Positions 53,731-62,631 are shown, counted from the first letter of the stretch. The stretch: DNA of 64,000 nt from Larkinella sp965227735 (GCF_965227735.1 NZ_OZ245776.1:62001-126000); one strand, 5' to 3'. Made by a program: numbers and translations. The notes: generated by a model not told the origin, from the letters alone.

Positions 53731-53985
53731 ATGAACAACGACGATTTACTAGTCAAACGAGTTTGGTTTGATAAGGAACGGATTTTCGTAGAATTAAGTG
53801 ATGGCCGAATTGTTGGAAGTCCTCTGGAATGGTTTCCACGCCTGCAACGAGCCACTATTGAGCAGCGCAATCAGTATGAACTAGTCAGTGGCGGATACGG
53901 TATTCATTGGGAGCAACTCGACGAGGATCTGCTGGCGACCGGTTTTCTACTGTATTCGAAGAAACTAGCTAAGGTAAACGGCTAA
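53731..53985 (+). CDS. DUF2442 domain protein
   Basis: The 84-residue protein has the DUF2442 pattern: KRVWFDKERIFVELSDGRIVGSPLEWFPRL (in part), then YGIHWEQLDEDLLATGFL (in part). These small proteins occur in pairs with DUF4160 proteins in mobile, toxin-antitoxin-like cassettes, but no biochemical role is established. Here the DUF4160 partner is reduced to a fragment directly upstream, so this gene is an orphan half of the pair. Start at ATG 53731. Confidence 0.82.
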   Translation: MNNDDLLVKRVWFDKERIFVELSDGRIVGSPLEWFPRLQRATIEQRNQYELVSGGYGIHWEQLDEDLLATGFLLYSKKLAKVNG

Positions 53986-54050
53986 ATACGGCAACTGCTT
54001 TTTTTATTCCCAAACCTGTCCCAACTTGCTGCCCTTAATTTAATCACTCC

Positions 54051-55133
54051 ATGTCAACTCAAAATTCTCCCGTGCGGGTGCTCGTTGTCGGCTGCGGCAA
54101 CATGGGCTCTTCGCACGCCATAGCGTATTCCACGAACGACGGTTTTGAAATCTGCGGCATCGTTTCCACCGGCAAAAGCAAGGAAGTTCTAAACGAGCGT
54201 CTGGGCGGTGGCTACGCCCTGTTCACCGATCTGGCCACGGCCCTGGCCGAAACCAAACCCGATGCCGTTTGTATTTCGACCTATCCCGACACCCACGAAG
54301 CGTTCGCCATAATGGCACTTGAAAACGGCTGTCATGTGTTTATCGAAAAGCCCCTCGCCGACACCGTCGAAGGATCCGAACGCGTGGTGGCAGCCGCCGA
54401 AAAAGCCGACAAGAAAGTCGTCGTCGGCTACATCCTGCGCCAGCACCCTTCCTGGGAGAAGTTCATCGAAATTGCGCACGAAATGGGCAAACCGCTCGTG
54501 ATGCGCATGAACCTGAACCAGCAAAGCCACGGCGGCATGTGGACCGTTCACCGGAATCTGATGAAAAGCCTCAGCCCGATTGTTGATTGTGGCGTCCATT
54601 ACATCGACGTCATGTGCCAGATGACGCGCTCGAAACCGACGCAGGTGAACGCCATCGGCGCCCGGCTGACGGAAGAAATCCCGGCGGGTAACTACAACTA
54701 CGGCCAGTTGCAGATCCGGTTCGAAGATGGGTCGGTGGGCTGGTATGAAGCCGGTTGGGGACCGATGATGAGCGAAACCGCCTTTTTTGTGAAAGATGTG
54801 ATCGGGCCGAAAGGCTGCGTTTCCATTGTGGCGAAAAACGCCGGAGCGGCCGGCAAATCGGACAATGTGGATTCGCACACCAAAACCGAATCACTCCGGG
54901 TTCACCACGCGCCCCTCGACCAAAACGACCAGTTTGTGCAGGAAGATACCTGGATCGACATGCAGGATGAGCCGGATCACCAGGAACTTTGCAACCGCGA
55001 GCAACGGTATTTTCTAAAAGCCATTCGGGAAAACATCGACCTGACGGATCACTTGCAGGACGCCGTCAACAGCCTCCGCATCGCCTTTGCCTGCGATGAA
55101 TCGGTGCGGACCGGTCAGCCGGTGATGTTGTAA
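54051..55133 (+). CDS. Gfo/Idh/MocA family oxidoreductase
   Basis: The 360-residue NAD(P)-dependent dehydrogenase has a Rossmann domain with VGCGNMGSSHA near 13-23, EKPL at 99-102 with the conserved Lys100, and a C-terminal alpha/beta domain with DCGVHYIDVM, which carries the catalytic His region. Family members act on sugars, inositols or other polyols. The substrate is unknown. The gene stands alone; its stop is 7 bases from that of the convergent YihY gene. Confidence 0.88.
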   Translation: MSTQNSPVRVLVVGCGNMGSSHAIAYSTNDGFEICGIVSTGKSKEVLNERLGGGYALFTDLATALAETKPDAVCISTYPDTHEAFAIMALENGCHVFIEKPLADTVEGSERVVAAAEKADKKVVVGYILRQHPSWEKFIEIAHEMGKPLVMRMNLNQQSHGGMWTVHRNLMKSLSPIVDCGVHYIDVMCQMTRSKPTQVNAIGARLTEEIPAGNYNYGQLQIRFEDGSVGWYEAGWGPMMSETAFFVKDVIGPKGCVSIVAKNAGAAGKSDNVDSHTKTESLRVHHAPLDQNDQFVQEDTWIDMQDEPDHQELCNREQRYFLKAIRENIDLTDHLQDAVNSLRIAFACDESVRTGQPVML

Positions 55134-55140
55134 AGGCTGG

Positions 55141-56085
55141 TCAAGCGGGGTCGCCCGGCGATTGCAAATCTTGACCAGCATCATTCGGACTTTCCACTTC
55201 CGTAATTTGATACGCGACGGCATGGGTGCCGGGTTCGGCTTCCAGATGAATCCATTGGGCAAAGTGGCGGGTGAAACTCGCACCATAATAAAAAATCAGC
55301 GAGGAGTAAAAAACGAACAGGAGAATCAGCATGATCGACCCTGAAGCACCAAACAGGGACCGAACCGAACTGGTTATTAAAAACCGGTCCAGCACCTGCT
55401 CTCCGGCTTCAACCAGAATGCCGGTCACCAAAGCACCCACCCAAACCGCCGGCCAGCGGATTCGGATGTCGGGCAAATACTTGAAAATAACGGCAAACCA
55501 GACGGTCAGCATCAGAATCGACAGAAGATGCTGACCGACATCTGTCGACCACTCATAGATCGTGTTCAGTTCCAGCCTATCCCGCAACGGCAGGAACGTC
55601 CGGCGGATGGCCAGCGAAACCATGAATAAAAAGCCCGACAACAGGATGATCCCCAACGCCAGGACCCGATCAACCAACAGATACCAGACCTGTCTTTTGG
55701 CGACGGGTTTCACCCGCCAAAGCTGATTCAATGAATTTTTGATAATGGCAAACAGGGTGGTGGAAGCTCCCAGCAAAAGCACGACGCTTAGGCCCGTTAA
55801 GAACGGGTTGGCCCGCTCCTGCTGCAAATGCCGGGAAATATCCTGCAATTGGCGGGCACTTTGATAACCAACCCACTCAGCCAGTTTACGAATCAGCAGC
55901 ACGTTTATGCGTTGGCCGTGTTCATTGAACAACCCATCATACAACTGACTCAAAATGATGACGATGGGCGGTAACGCAAACAGACTGAAAAAAGCCGTTG
56001 CTGCGGCCATGCGAATGGGGTCATTCGCTTTCAGATCCGAAAAAGCCCGAAGTGCTAATTGAAAAACAGGAATGGCTTTTTTCAC
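55141..56085 (-). CDS. YihY/BrkB family inner-membrane protein
   Basis: The 314-residue protein begins with GTG (56085). It shows about six hydrophobic segments (near 28-48, 92-112, 135-160, 185-205, 218-240 and 250-275) and the N-terminal DPIRMAAATAFFSLFALPPIVIIL (in part), characteristic of the YihY/BrkB family, once misnamed ribonuclease BN. The cellular role is unresolved. The C-terminal 40 residues are cytosolic and polar. It is monocistronic, with a large inverted repeat upstream. Confidence 0.88.
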   Translation of the reverse strand: MKKAIPVFQLALRAFSDLKANDPIRMAAATAFFSLFALPPIVIILSQLYDGLFNEHGQRINVLLIRKLAEWVGYQSARQLQDISRHLQQERANPFLTGLSVVLLLGASTTLFAIIKNSLNQLWRVKPVAKRQVWYLLVDRVLALGIILLSGFLFMVSLAIRRTFLPLRDRLELNTIYEWSTDVGQHLLSILMLTVWFAVIFKYLPDIRIRWPAVWVGALVTGILVEAGEQVLDRFLITSSVRSLFGASGSIMLILLFVFYSSLIFYYGASFTRHFAQWIHLEAEPGTHAVAYQITEVESPNDAGQDLQSPGDPA

Positions 56086-56141
56086 AGTCGATCAGGTGAC
56101 AATACCTCTCGCTAACGCTTCGTTCAGTCACATAGTTTAAC

Positions 56142-56332
56142 AAGCTGTTTGAGTTAACTGGGAGAGCCCTGGAAGGGCGGTCTGTCAATAGTCTATGGCC
56201 GATATCAACCAGTGGTAGCTCCGGAGGAGCGGTCTGAAGATATTTTTAGACCGCTCCTCCGGAGCTACCACTGGTTGATATCGGCTATAGACTATTGACA
56301 GGACAGGCCTCCGGCCTTAATTCAAACAACTT
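56142..56332. repeat. Large nested inverted repeat with 53-bp arms
   Basis: The arms at 56183-56235 and 56248-56300 match at 52 of 53 positions with a 12-base loop. They contain GCTCCGGAGGAGCGGTCT next to the loop. An outer arm (56142-56157 and 56317-56332; AAGyTGTTTGArTTAA) encloses it, with diverged GC-rich sequence between. It lies in the 329-base gap between the YihY and thioredoxin genes, which holds no other gene. Confidence 0.85.
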
Positions 56333-56381
56333 CTAGGGATTTCACGGCTCTTTTGATGCGGTATGCTATCTGATTAGCGTC

Positions 56382-56389
56382 TATCTTTG
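56382..56389 (+). promoter_or_regulatory. -7 promoter box of the thioredoxin gene
   Basis: TATCTTTG fits TAnnTTTG and lies 25 bases before the ATG. The nearest upstream TTG is 26 bases away, longer than at the better promoters in this window. Confidence 0.45.
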
Positions 56390-56414
56390 CTTTTCGATCA
56401 TCAGCCTGATTTCC

Positions 56415-56933
56415 ATGAAGACCATTCTGCTTGCCTTTGCTCTTTTTTTCGGAGTATTCACTGCTGTTTATTCGCAGTCGACCGCCAAAGCCGACGCGCC
56501 CAAAATTTACGACCCGTCGGCCAATGCGAAGCAGGACATCCAAAATGCGGTGGTCAAAGCGCAAAAAGAAGGCAAACATGTTCTGCTGCAACTCGGTGGC
56601 AATTGGTGTGTGTGGTGTATCCGGTTTCATACCCTAACCACGACCGACACGACCCTCAACCGATTGCTGACCGAAAATTATGTTGTTCTGCGCGTGAACT
56701 ACAGCCCGGAGAACAAGAACGAGGAAACACTTGCCCAATTGGGCTACCCGCAACGATTCGGCTTTCCGGTTTTTGTGGTGCTGGATGAAAAAGGCAACCG
56801 GCTGCACACGCAGAACTCAGCCTATCTGGAAGAGGGAAAAGGCCACAGTCCGAAGCTGGTAGCGGAATTTTTACAGAGCTGGTCACCGAAAGCGCTGGAT
56901 CCGAAATCGTATGTCCCGAAAAAAACGAAGTAG
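56415..56933 (+). CDS. Secreted thioredoxin-fold protein
   Basis: The 172-residue protein has a signal peptide (1-20, AVYSQ) and a thioredoxin-like domain of the DUF255/thioredoxin_7 kind, with the active-site pair Cys65 and Cys68 in NWCVWC. GFPVFVVLDEKGN near 115 contains the usual cis-Pro. It should act as a periplasmic thiol reductant or disulfide exchange protein. The following gene starts 65 bases later and may be in the same transcript. Confidence 0.88.
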   Translation: MKTILLAFALFFGVFTAVYSQSTAKADAPKIYDPSANAKQDIQNAVVKAQKEGKHVLLQLGGNWCVWCIRFHTLTTTDTTLNRLLTENYVVLRVNYSPENKNEETLAQLGYPQRFGFPVFVVLDEKGNRLHTQNSAYLEEGKGHSPKLVAEFLQSWSPKALDPKSYVPKKTK

Positions 56934-56998
56934 CGAAGCGTACCGGTTTCCCAATGGTGTCACTCTTCCACGTAACTACATTTTGCCCATTTTGCCCC

Positions 56999-57787
56999 AT
57001 GCGGTCTTTCGTCCTCTTACTCTCCTGTTTTTTCACCACCAACCCGGTTTTTGCCCAAAAAGCCCACGAAATCCGACGATTTCAGTTGAAGGAAGTAAAG
57101 CAGGGCGTTGCCGTCGATGCCGCTCACTTTTACGTCATCAACAATACATCCCTGTCCAAGCACACCAAGACCGACGGCAAACCGGTGGCCGCCTGGCGGG
57201 ACACGACGGGTTTGTTGAAACACCTGAACAGCGGTGTGGTCCTCAACGGGAAACTCTACTGCGTTCATTCCAATTACCCGGAGGTGCCAATGGTGAGTTC
57301 CATCGAAATTTTCGATACCGAAACGCTCCGGCACATCGGTAGCCATAGCTTCGGAATGCTCCCCGGCTCGGCCACCTGGGCCGACTTTTACCAGGGCTAC
57401 TGGTGGGTTGCCTTTGCCAATTATTCCGACAAAGCCTCGGCCGAAGGGCGCGACAACCGCTGGACGATGCTGGTAAAATTCAACACCAACTGGGAGCGGC
57501 TGGAATCCTGGCAGTTTCCGGCAACGGTTTTGCAGGCTTTCGCTCCCAAAAGTACGTCGGGCGGAACCTGGGGAAAAGACGGTTTGATTTACTGCACCGG
57601 TCATGACAAACCGGAACTGTATGTCCTAAAACTCCCCGACCGTGGCTCCACATTGCAACACCTAAAAACCATTCCGACCGTCAGTGAAGGGCAGGCCTTC
57701 GCCATCGACCGCAGCGTAAAATCCAAACTGATCCTGTATGGAATTACCCGAAATGATAATTTTGTGGTGGTTTCGGAGGTAAAATAA
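56999..57787 (+). CDS. Secreted beta-propeller-like protein of unknown function
   Basis: The protein has 262 residues from ATG 56999, where MRSFVLLLSCFFTTNPVFAQ forms a signal peptide; a frame extension to 56954 has no signal. The mature chain shows repeated strand patterns (GVAVDAAHFYVINNTSLSKH in part, YWWVAFANYSD, GLIYCTGHDKPELYVLKLP in part) like those of secreted propeller proteins that bind or report on ligands. It carries no catalytic motif that I recognise. It probably shares a transcript with the thioredoxin gene. Confidence 0.65.
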   Translation: MRSFVLLLSCFFTTNPVFAQKAHEIRRFQLKEVKQGVAVDAAHFYVINNTSLSKHTKTDGKPVAAWRDTTGLLKHLNSGVVLNGKLYCVHSNYPEVPMVSSIEIFDTETLRHIGSHSFGMLPGSATWADFYQGYWWVAFANYSDKASAEGRDNRWTMLVKFNTNWERLESWQFPATVLQAFAPKSTSGGTWGKDGLIYCTGHDKPELYVLKLPDRGSTLQHLKTIPTVSEGQAFAIDRSVKSKLILYGITRNDNFVVVSEVK

Positions 57788-57822
57788 TAAGCTAAATGAG
57801 GTGCAATAATGATCTAAATATG

Positions 57823-57957
57823 GAATACTGAATGTTGAATAACGAATATCGAATATCGAAGGCCATCCGGATTCGTTATTCATTATTCGTTATTCGTTAT
57901 TCGTTATTCATTATTCATTATTCGTTATTCATTATTCAGCATTCGTTATTCGATATT
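57823..57957. repeat. Long heptamer array with unequal arms
   Basis: The left arm (57823-57860) has five or six units like GAATACT, GAATGTT, GAATAAC, GAATATC. The right arm (57871-57957) has twelve units alternating ATTCGTT, ATTCATT and relatives. The end of the right arm mirrors the left arm. It lies between convergent genes, and the unequal unit number suggests expansion by slippage. Confidence 0.8.
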
Positions 57958-57966
57958 AAAAACCAC

Positions 57967-59196
57967 TTACAGCTTAAAAATCCCCGTCACATATTTGGCG
58001 TTTACCCGGGCGCCGGGTTTGGCGGTGGCGGTGGCAATGTCGATTTCCCAGATGTACGTCCCCTCGGTGTAGCTCGTCACAGGCAGGTAAGCTTTTCCGT
58101 TTTCAACGGGCACCGACAACGTAATGCCCCCTTGCCCGGCATGGGCCGGGATACCGCCTGAGACTTCTTTCACGGTTTTGGCATTCAGGTCGATGATGAC
58201 CACGCTCAGGTTGACATCTTCGTAGGCCCATTGCCCGTTGATGGTCGGAAAACGGCCCATTTCAGCCAGCACCAGTCCATTGCCCAGATACTGGCAGTAG
58301 TAGATTTTCCGGTTGTTCGAAATCTCATCCAGGTTGAAAAAATACGTGGGGTCAAAAACCGTCTCACCATTTTTAATCCGCAGAAAACCAGCCGGTTTGG
58401 TTCGCTGGGAGAACGTGTACGCCGACGAAGCCACGGTGTAGAGATCGCCGTTTTCGGTTTTGATCAAGCCGTTGCTGCTGTTAGCCGAACCCGCCGGACC
58501 CGTGCGCACATCCTTGATGACTTTCTCCAGCGTGAAAGCCGGATAGCTGTAGATGGCGACATACGCCGTGTCGGTAAAGGCCGTCTGCAAAGTAGTCCGA
58601 TTCTGGAGGTAATACGAAACGTAGGCTTTTCCGTCGCGCACCCGCATACCCGATGGCCACACCAGGTCGTCCCTGAACAGGGGGGCCAGCGAGTTTTTCA
58701 CCTGACCCGTGAGCGTTGGCGTGGCGACGGTCGCCGTGTAAAACGTGGCACTGCGGTTATCGGCTGCCGTCCGGGGAATCTGAATACCGCCGAGCGTATT
58801 CTCGTCGATCACCGTCGGCACGTCGAAATATTTTTCAAAGGTAAAACTTCCCTTCTGAACCAGTTTGTTCGCGGCATCCAGCACAAAGCCAACCGCCGAA
58901 GGTGTTCCCTGGTTGGCCCCGCTCCCACCGATGCTGAAGATCGTTTTGCCCGCCTGCACGTACGTCCGGTTTCCCGTTTGCGCAATTCCCTGTCCGGCCA
59001 CCGATAGCGTACCGCTCGTAATCGAAGTAGTTTGCAGCAGATAATCCGTTGATTGGCTGGCCCCTACATCGCGGATGGCGACGACATACCCGCCCGTAAC
59101 CGCCGGTGGGTCAACCGGGTCCGGATCTTTGCTACACGAATTCAGCGACAGCCAGCAGCCTACAGCCACCAGCATCAGAATGGTTTTGTTGTACAT
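57967..59196 (-). CDS. DUF4374 domain lipoprotein
   Basis: The protein has 409 residues from ATG 59196, chosen for the lipoprotein signal MYNKTILMLVAVGCWLSLNS with acylated Cys21; the frame is open 75 codons further without similarity. The mature part matches DUF4374 (YVVAIRDVGASQSTDYLLQT in part near 35-55, with regular strand repeats resembling a beta-propeller). Family members often occur near siderophore or TonB receptor genes, but none is adjacent here. Its function is unknown. It is divergent from the next lipoprotein gene. Confidence 0.85.
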   Translation of the reverse strand: MYNKTILMLVAVGCWLSLNSCSKDPDPVDPPAVTGGYVVAIRDVGASQSTDYLLQTTSITSGTLSVAGQGIAQTGNRTYVQAGKTIFSIGGSGANQGTPSAVGFVLDAANKLVQKGSFTFEKYFDVPTVIDENTLGGIQIPRTAADNRSATFYTATVATPTLTGQVKNSLAPLFRDDLVWPSGMRVRDGKAYVSYYLQNRTTLQTAFTDTAYVAIYSYPAFTLEKVIKDVRTGPAGSANSSNGLIKTENGDLYTVASSAYTFSQRTKPAGFLRIKNGETVFDPTYFFNLDEISNNRKIYYCQYLGNGLVLAEMGRFPTINGQWAYEDVNLSVVIIDLNAKTVKEVSGGIPAHAGQGGITLSVPVENGKAYLPVTSYTEGTYIWEIDIATATAKPGARVNAKYVTGIFKL

Positions 59197-59375
59197 AACG
59201 ATGCATGATAATGGCTCCAATTTACTGATAATTATGGGCAAAATCCAGGATTTCACTCCTGCGATAGCGCCTATATTCTGTCTCCTCTCCGGGTTCAATC
59301 GGTTTCCGGTTTTACAAATCAGGTGTTCGATTGTACAATTCAATCGGGGGTTGTTGCCATCCATACCGGAAGGGT

Positions 59376-59407
59376 TTGAAGCGGGCGGGCGGGATCCGTT
59401 AGTTTTG
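59376..59407 (+). promoter_or_regulatory. Promoter of the lipoprotein gene at 59436
   Basis: TTG (59376-59378), 21 bases, then TAGTTTTG (59400-59407) gives the same spacing as the tkt promoter. The ATG follows after 28 bases. Confidence 0.65.
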
Positions 59408-59435
59408 TGTATCGAAACCAAACAACAACACGACT

Positions 59436-60236
59436 ATGAACGCACCACAAATCCTGCGCGGATGGACCCGCGCAGCCCTTCTTCTGGCCGGAAGCCTCAC
59501 GTTGCTGACGGCCTGCAAAACTGATTCGACCGAACCGGAGCCCGACTCACCCGGCAAAACAGGTGGAAAAGTGGGTTATGTTATCGGGAATGTGACCGAT
59601 CCGCAGGGAAAACCGTTGCCCCGTGCCACGGTTTACATCGACAATACGGTTATCAAAGGGCGCGGGGTTGAAGTGGCCAGCAGCCAGGATGGGTCCTACC
59701 AAATTCAACTGGTGAAGGACCTGGGCCAGTGGGTAGCCAAAGGGTATATTCTGAAACAATACAATAACCGGGTCTACAAAATTCTGCTCGATCCCGAAAA
59801 CCCGGACAGCTTTTCGGAAAACGAAAAACCGGTTCGTAATTTTCAATGGAAACTGACCGGTCACGTTTCCGACCTGAGTCTGGATCTGTATTATGGCGGT
59901 ACGGCAGAGTTGTTTCGCGATCCCAATGTCACCGACCTGCCGGATACCGAAAACATTGAGTTTACCTTCAAACCAGTCGGCACACTCATCGACGGATCGA
60001 CCGGTAAAACGCTCAAGCTCCGGGTCGCCAAACGCAGCAACGACTTTTTGAAGGACATTCCAATGGGCCGTTATGAGGTCTCGGCGGTGTATAAAACCAC
60101 GGGTGAAACCTTGCTGGTGACCGATGCCTGGGGCGATGATCTGGTCTATAAACCGTCGGTTACGCTCGATTTTTTAGGCACCGATTCGGCCACCCGCTCC
60201 AACACGCTGGGAATTGGCTATACCAATCGACGGTAA
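59436..60236 (+). CDS. Lipoprotein with carboxypeptidase-regulatory-like domain
   Basis: The 266-residue protein has a lipoprotein signal with acylated Cys27 (LLTAC). A transthyretin-like/carboxypeptidase regulatory beta domain follows (about 47-125; GNVTDPQGKPLPRATVYIDN, in part). The second half is beta-rich with no domain that I recognise. Such domains in Bacteroidota occur in surface proteins and in the N-termini of TonB receptors, and probably mediate binding. It has its own promoter and a strong downstream hairpin, so it is a single-gene unit. Confidence 0.75.
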   Translation: MNAPQILRGWTRAALLLAGSLTLLTACKTDSTEPEPDSPGKTGGKVGYVIGNVTDPQGKPLPRATVYIDNTVIKGRGVEVASSQDGSYQIQLVKDLGQWVAKGYILKQYNNRVYKILLDPENPDSFSENEKPVRNFQWKLTGHVSDLSLDLYYGGTAELFRDPNVTDLPDTENIEFTFKPVGTLIDGSTGKTLKLRVAKRSNDFLKDIPMGRYEVSAVYKTTGETLLVTDAWGDDLVYKPSVTLDFLGTDSATRSNTLGIGYTNRR

Positions 60237-60242
60237 TGGATC

Positions 60243-60297
60243 GCTTTTGAGACGTGTTGCAGTTTGACTAATCGATTCGGCGACACGTCTCAAAAGC
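60243..60297. terminator. Two-way terminator hairpin
   Basis: GCTTTTGAGACGTGT (60243-60257) is exactly mirrored by ACACGTCTCAAAAGC (60283-60297), lying between convergent genes. The A/T tracts are within the stem, so it can serve both strands. Confidence 0.75.
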
Positions 60298-60310
60298 AAT
60301 GTGGACGTTC

Positions 60311-60697
60311 TTACTTCTGCTTCCGGCGTTCCTTGAGTTCGGCTTTCATTTCTTCTTTAATGGCCTGATATTGTTGGTATTGATCAACATTCAGGACTTT
60401 TTTCAGCTCCTCATCCTTCTTTTTCATCACGGCCTGAGCCTGCCGCGCCGTGCGGAGGTTTCGACCGCCGGTTTCCATCAACGCCTGGTTTTGCTTGGCA
60501 TATTTCAGGTTAATAGCCGCCACCGGGGCTTCCTGCTCAGCCGACAGATTCAGCTTCTCTTTCATCCGCGCCGTCATTCGGGCAGCGCGTTCTTCGGGCG
60601 TTCCCAACTCGCCCCGCTGGGCAAACGCCGAAGCCGAAAGCAAAAGGAGAGCGATGAAGCAGACGGTTTTTGACAGGTTGGTTCTCATGGTTTTCAT
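60311..60697 (-). CDS. Small periplasmic Spy/CpxP-like helical protein
   Basis: The protein has 128 residues from the ATG at 60697 (MKTMRTNLSK; MRTNLSK three codons later is also possible). A signal peptide ending SAFAQ is followed by charged helices (PEERAARMTARMKEKLNLSAEQ in part, DEELKKVLNVDQYQQYQ) that resemble Spy/CpxP or DUF4890 proteins. These act as envelope stress chaperones or sensors in other bacteria. It lies downstream of the LytS/LytR-type pair on the same strand with a 140-base gap and might be its target. Confidence 0.7.
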   Translation of the reverse strand: MKTMRTNLSKTVCFIALLLLSASAFAQRGELGTPEERAARMTARMKEKLNLSAEQEAPVAAINLKYAKQNQALMETGGRNLRTARQAQAVMKKKDEELKKVLNVDQYQQYQAIKEEMKAELKERRKQK

Positions 60698-60835
60698 GCT
60701 ACTTGGCTTTTGGTTAAATCGTCTCCGCAACCGCGAAGACGCTGCAAACGTAGCCTGCGGATAGAGCAAATTCCTGAAAACCGCCGTGAAGCCGACCAAT
60801 TCGACCGTCAAAGCGCCGAGGCTGCGGGTGAAAGT

Positions 60836-61603
60836 TCAGAACTCCTCCATCCATTTTTTGAACTGGGGCGCGCGGTCTTTGCTGATCACCACCGACCCGC
60901 CCGGCAGGGGCTGAAGCTGCAATTGCAACCGGCCGTTGAAATACAGCTCCGCTTCCTGAATGCTTTTCCGGGAAACGATGAACTGGCGATTGGCACGAAA
61001 AAACTGCTGCGGGTCCAACTGGATTTCCAGATCGTCCAGCTTCTGATCGATGGGATAACGGATTCGGGTAAACAGCGTCGCGGAAACCACGCCCCCTTCA
61101 ATGTCAAAATAGGCGATGTCGCTCACTTTGACCGGCAGCAGTTTATCCCGAAACTGGATCAGAAAGCTGTTTCGGTAGGTTTTGGGCAAAAATACCCGGC
61201 CACTAAGCATTTCCTGCATCTGGCGCACCAGATCGTCGGTGGCCGGTCGGTTCAGCGAGCGGTATTTCAGCAGGCTGGCTTCCAGTGCTTCCCGTTCAAT
61301 GGGTTTGAGCAGGTAATCGATGCTGTTGAGCTTGAAAGCCCGGATGGCATATTCGTCGAAAGCCGTCGTAAAAATGATCGGACATGGCACCCGAACCTGC
61401 TCCAGCAGCGAAAACGACAGCCCATCGGCCAGTTGAATATCCGAGAAAATAAGGTCGGGAGCTGGCAGACTCTCCCACCGCTCCCGGCCCTCGGCCACGC
61501 TGTCGATAACCGCCAGAACCGTGAGGGAAGGTTCGATCTCCCGCAGCAAGGCGGCCAGGTGCGTTGCCGCCAGCACTTCATCTTCGATCAGTATAACGCG
61601 CAT
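60836..61603 (-). CDS. LytTR family response regulator
   Basis: The 255-residue protein has a receiver domain (1-120) with acidic residues Glu7, Asp8 and phospho-acceptor Asp55 (FSDIQL), Thr in FTTAFDEYA and Lys in LLKPIE. A LytTR DNA-binding domain follows (about 145-250; DIAYFDIEGGVV, QFFRANRQFIVS). Its ATG overlaps the histidine kinase stop (ATGA), so the two are translationally coupled. Targets are unknown; LytTR regulators usually bind direct repeats near promoters. Confidence 0.93.
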   Translation of the reverse strand: MRVILIEDEVLAATHLAALLREIEPSLTVLAVIDSVAEGRERWESLPAPDLIFSDIQLADGLSFSLLEQVRVPCPIIFTTAFDEYAIRAFKLNSIDYLLKPIEREALEASLLKYRSLNRPATDDLVRQMQEMLSGRVFLPKTYRNSFLIQFRDKLLPVKVSDIAYFDIEGGVVSATLFTRIRYPIDQKLDDLEIQLDPQQFFRANRQFIVSRKSIQEAELYFNGRLQLQLQPLPGGSVVISKDRAPQFKKWMEEF

Positions 61604-62631
61604 CAGACAGCCGGAATTAAAGGTAAATGAACACTGAACTCACGCTCGGTTCGAACAATCTGAATGGTCTTCCCGGTCAGCAGCCGGTAGCGGTTTTCCA
61701 GATTGGGCAGGCCTGTTCCGGTTCCATCGGCGGGTTCGGGTTTGGGCTGGTAGCCGTTGCTGACCCGGATGAATGCGCCCGACGGATCGATGGCGAGCCG
61801 AATTGTCAACGGTTTGACGTTAGAAATAACGTTGTGTTTAACGCTATTTTCGATCAGAAGCTGCAACGACATGGGCGGAATCAACCAGGGCGCTTCGGTC
61901 GGCAACGTGTTGTTTATTTGCAAGTTAGCACCAAACCGCATCGTCAGCAGGAACGAATACGCCATCGTAAACTGCATCTCTTCGGCAAACGGCACCAGTT
62001 CCCGGTTTTGAACCTGGAGCGAATACCGCAACACCTGCGAGAGTTTGGACAGATACGGCTGCGTGTTGGCACTTCCTTCCCGAATCAGCGAACTGAGGGC
62101 ATTCAGGGAATTGAACAGAAAATGAGGATTGAGCTGGGCGCGCAAGCCGTCGAGCTGGGCTTGCAGACTCTCCCGTTTCAGCCGCTCGTTTTCGGTTTGC
62201 ATACGGCGGTTTTGTTGCAGAACCGTCAGAAAATTCGCCACCAGCAGGGCTGTTCCCCACACGAAAAAACCGCGAAAATAAGTGGTGACCAACACGAGGA
62301 GCGGTCGCTCGGGGTACCACGGCAAAACCAGTGCGACGAAGAGCGCACTGATGGCCAGAAACAGCAGAAAGTTGATACCGTACCAGCCGACGAGGTTGAG
62401 CCGGGGCTCGTAGCGTTTCCGAATCAGCACATACCGGTTTAGTTCAATGAAGAAGAAGGTGAACGCAATGTGAAACAGCACCCGGACAACCAGAAAAACC
62501 GTGTCCGGCAAACCGGGAATGACCGCCAGTTGGGTTTGGTTCGCCAGCCGGATCAACGGCAGATTTACCAGAACCGCCACGATCACCGATGCGATCCCGG
62601 AAATTTGCCGAAAAGAAAAGCGCGCATTCAT
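61603..62631 (-). CDS. LytS-like sensor histidine kinase
   Basis: The protein has 342 residues from ATG 62631 (MNARFSFRQIS). Four hydrophobic segments lie within about residues 12-135, then a coiled-coil linker (QQNRRMQTENERLKRESLQA in part). The His kinase domain has His170 in LNPHFLFNSLNAL and an ATPase domain with LLIENSVKHN and GTGTGLPNLENRY. No extracellular sensor domain is visible, so it senses through its membrane part. It forms a two-component system with the overlapping LytTR gene. Confidence 0.92.
   Translation of the reverse strand: MNARFSFRQISGIASVIVAVLVNLPLIRLANQTQLAVIPGLPDTVFLVVRVLFHIAFTFFFIELNRYVLIRKRYEPRLNLVGWYGINFLLFLAISALFVALVLPWYPERPLLVLVTTYFRGFFVWGTALLVANFLTVLQQNRRMQTENERLKRESLQAQLDGLRAQLNPHFLFNSLNALSSLIREGSANTQPYLSKLSQVLRYSLQVQNRELVPFAEEMQFTMAYSFLLTMRFGANLQINNTLPTEAPWLIPPMSLQLLIENSVKHNVISNVKPLTIRLAIDPSGAFIRVSNGYQPKPEPADGTGTGLPNLENRYRLLTGKTIQIVRTEREFSVHLPLIPAV

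Noticed and set aside
55141..56085. Ribonuclease BN annotation for the YihY protein
   Set aside because: The family name came from an early misassignment; the sequence is a multi-pass membrane protein without nuclease motifs.
57823..57957. Possible CRISPR array because of regular repeats
   Set aside because: Units are 7 bases with no spacers, and no cas genes are present; it is a simple tandem array.
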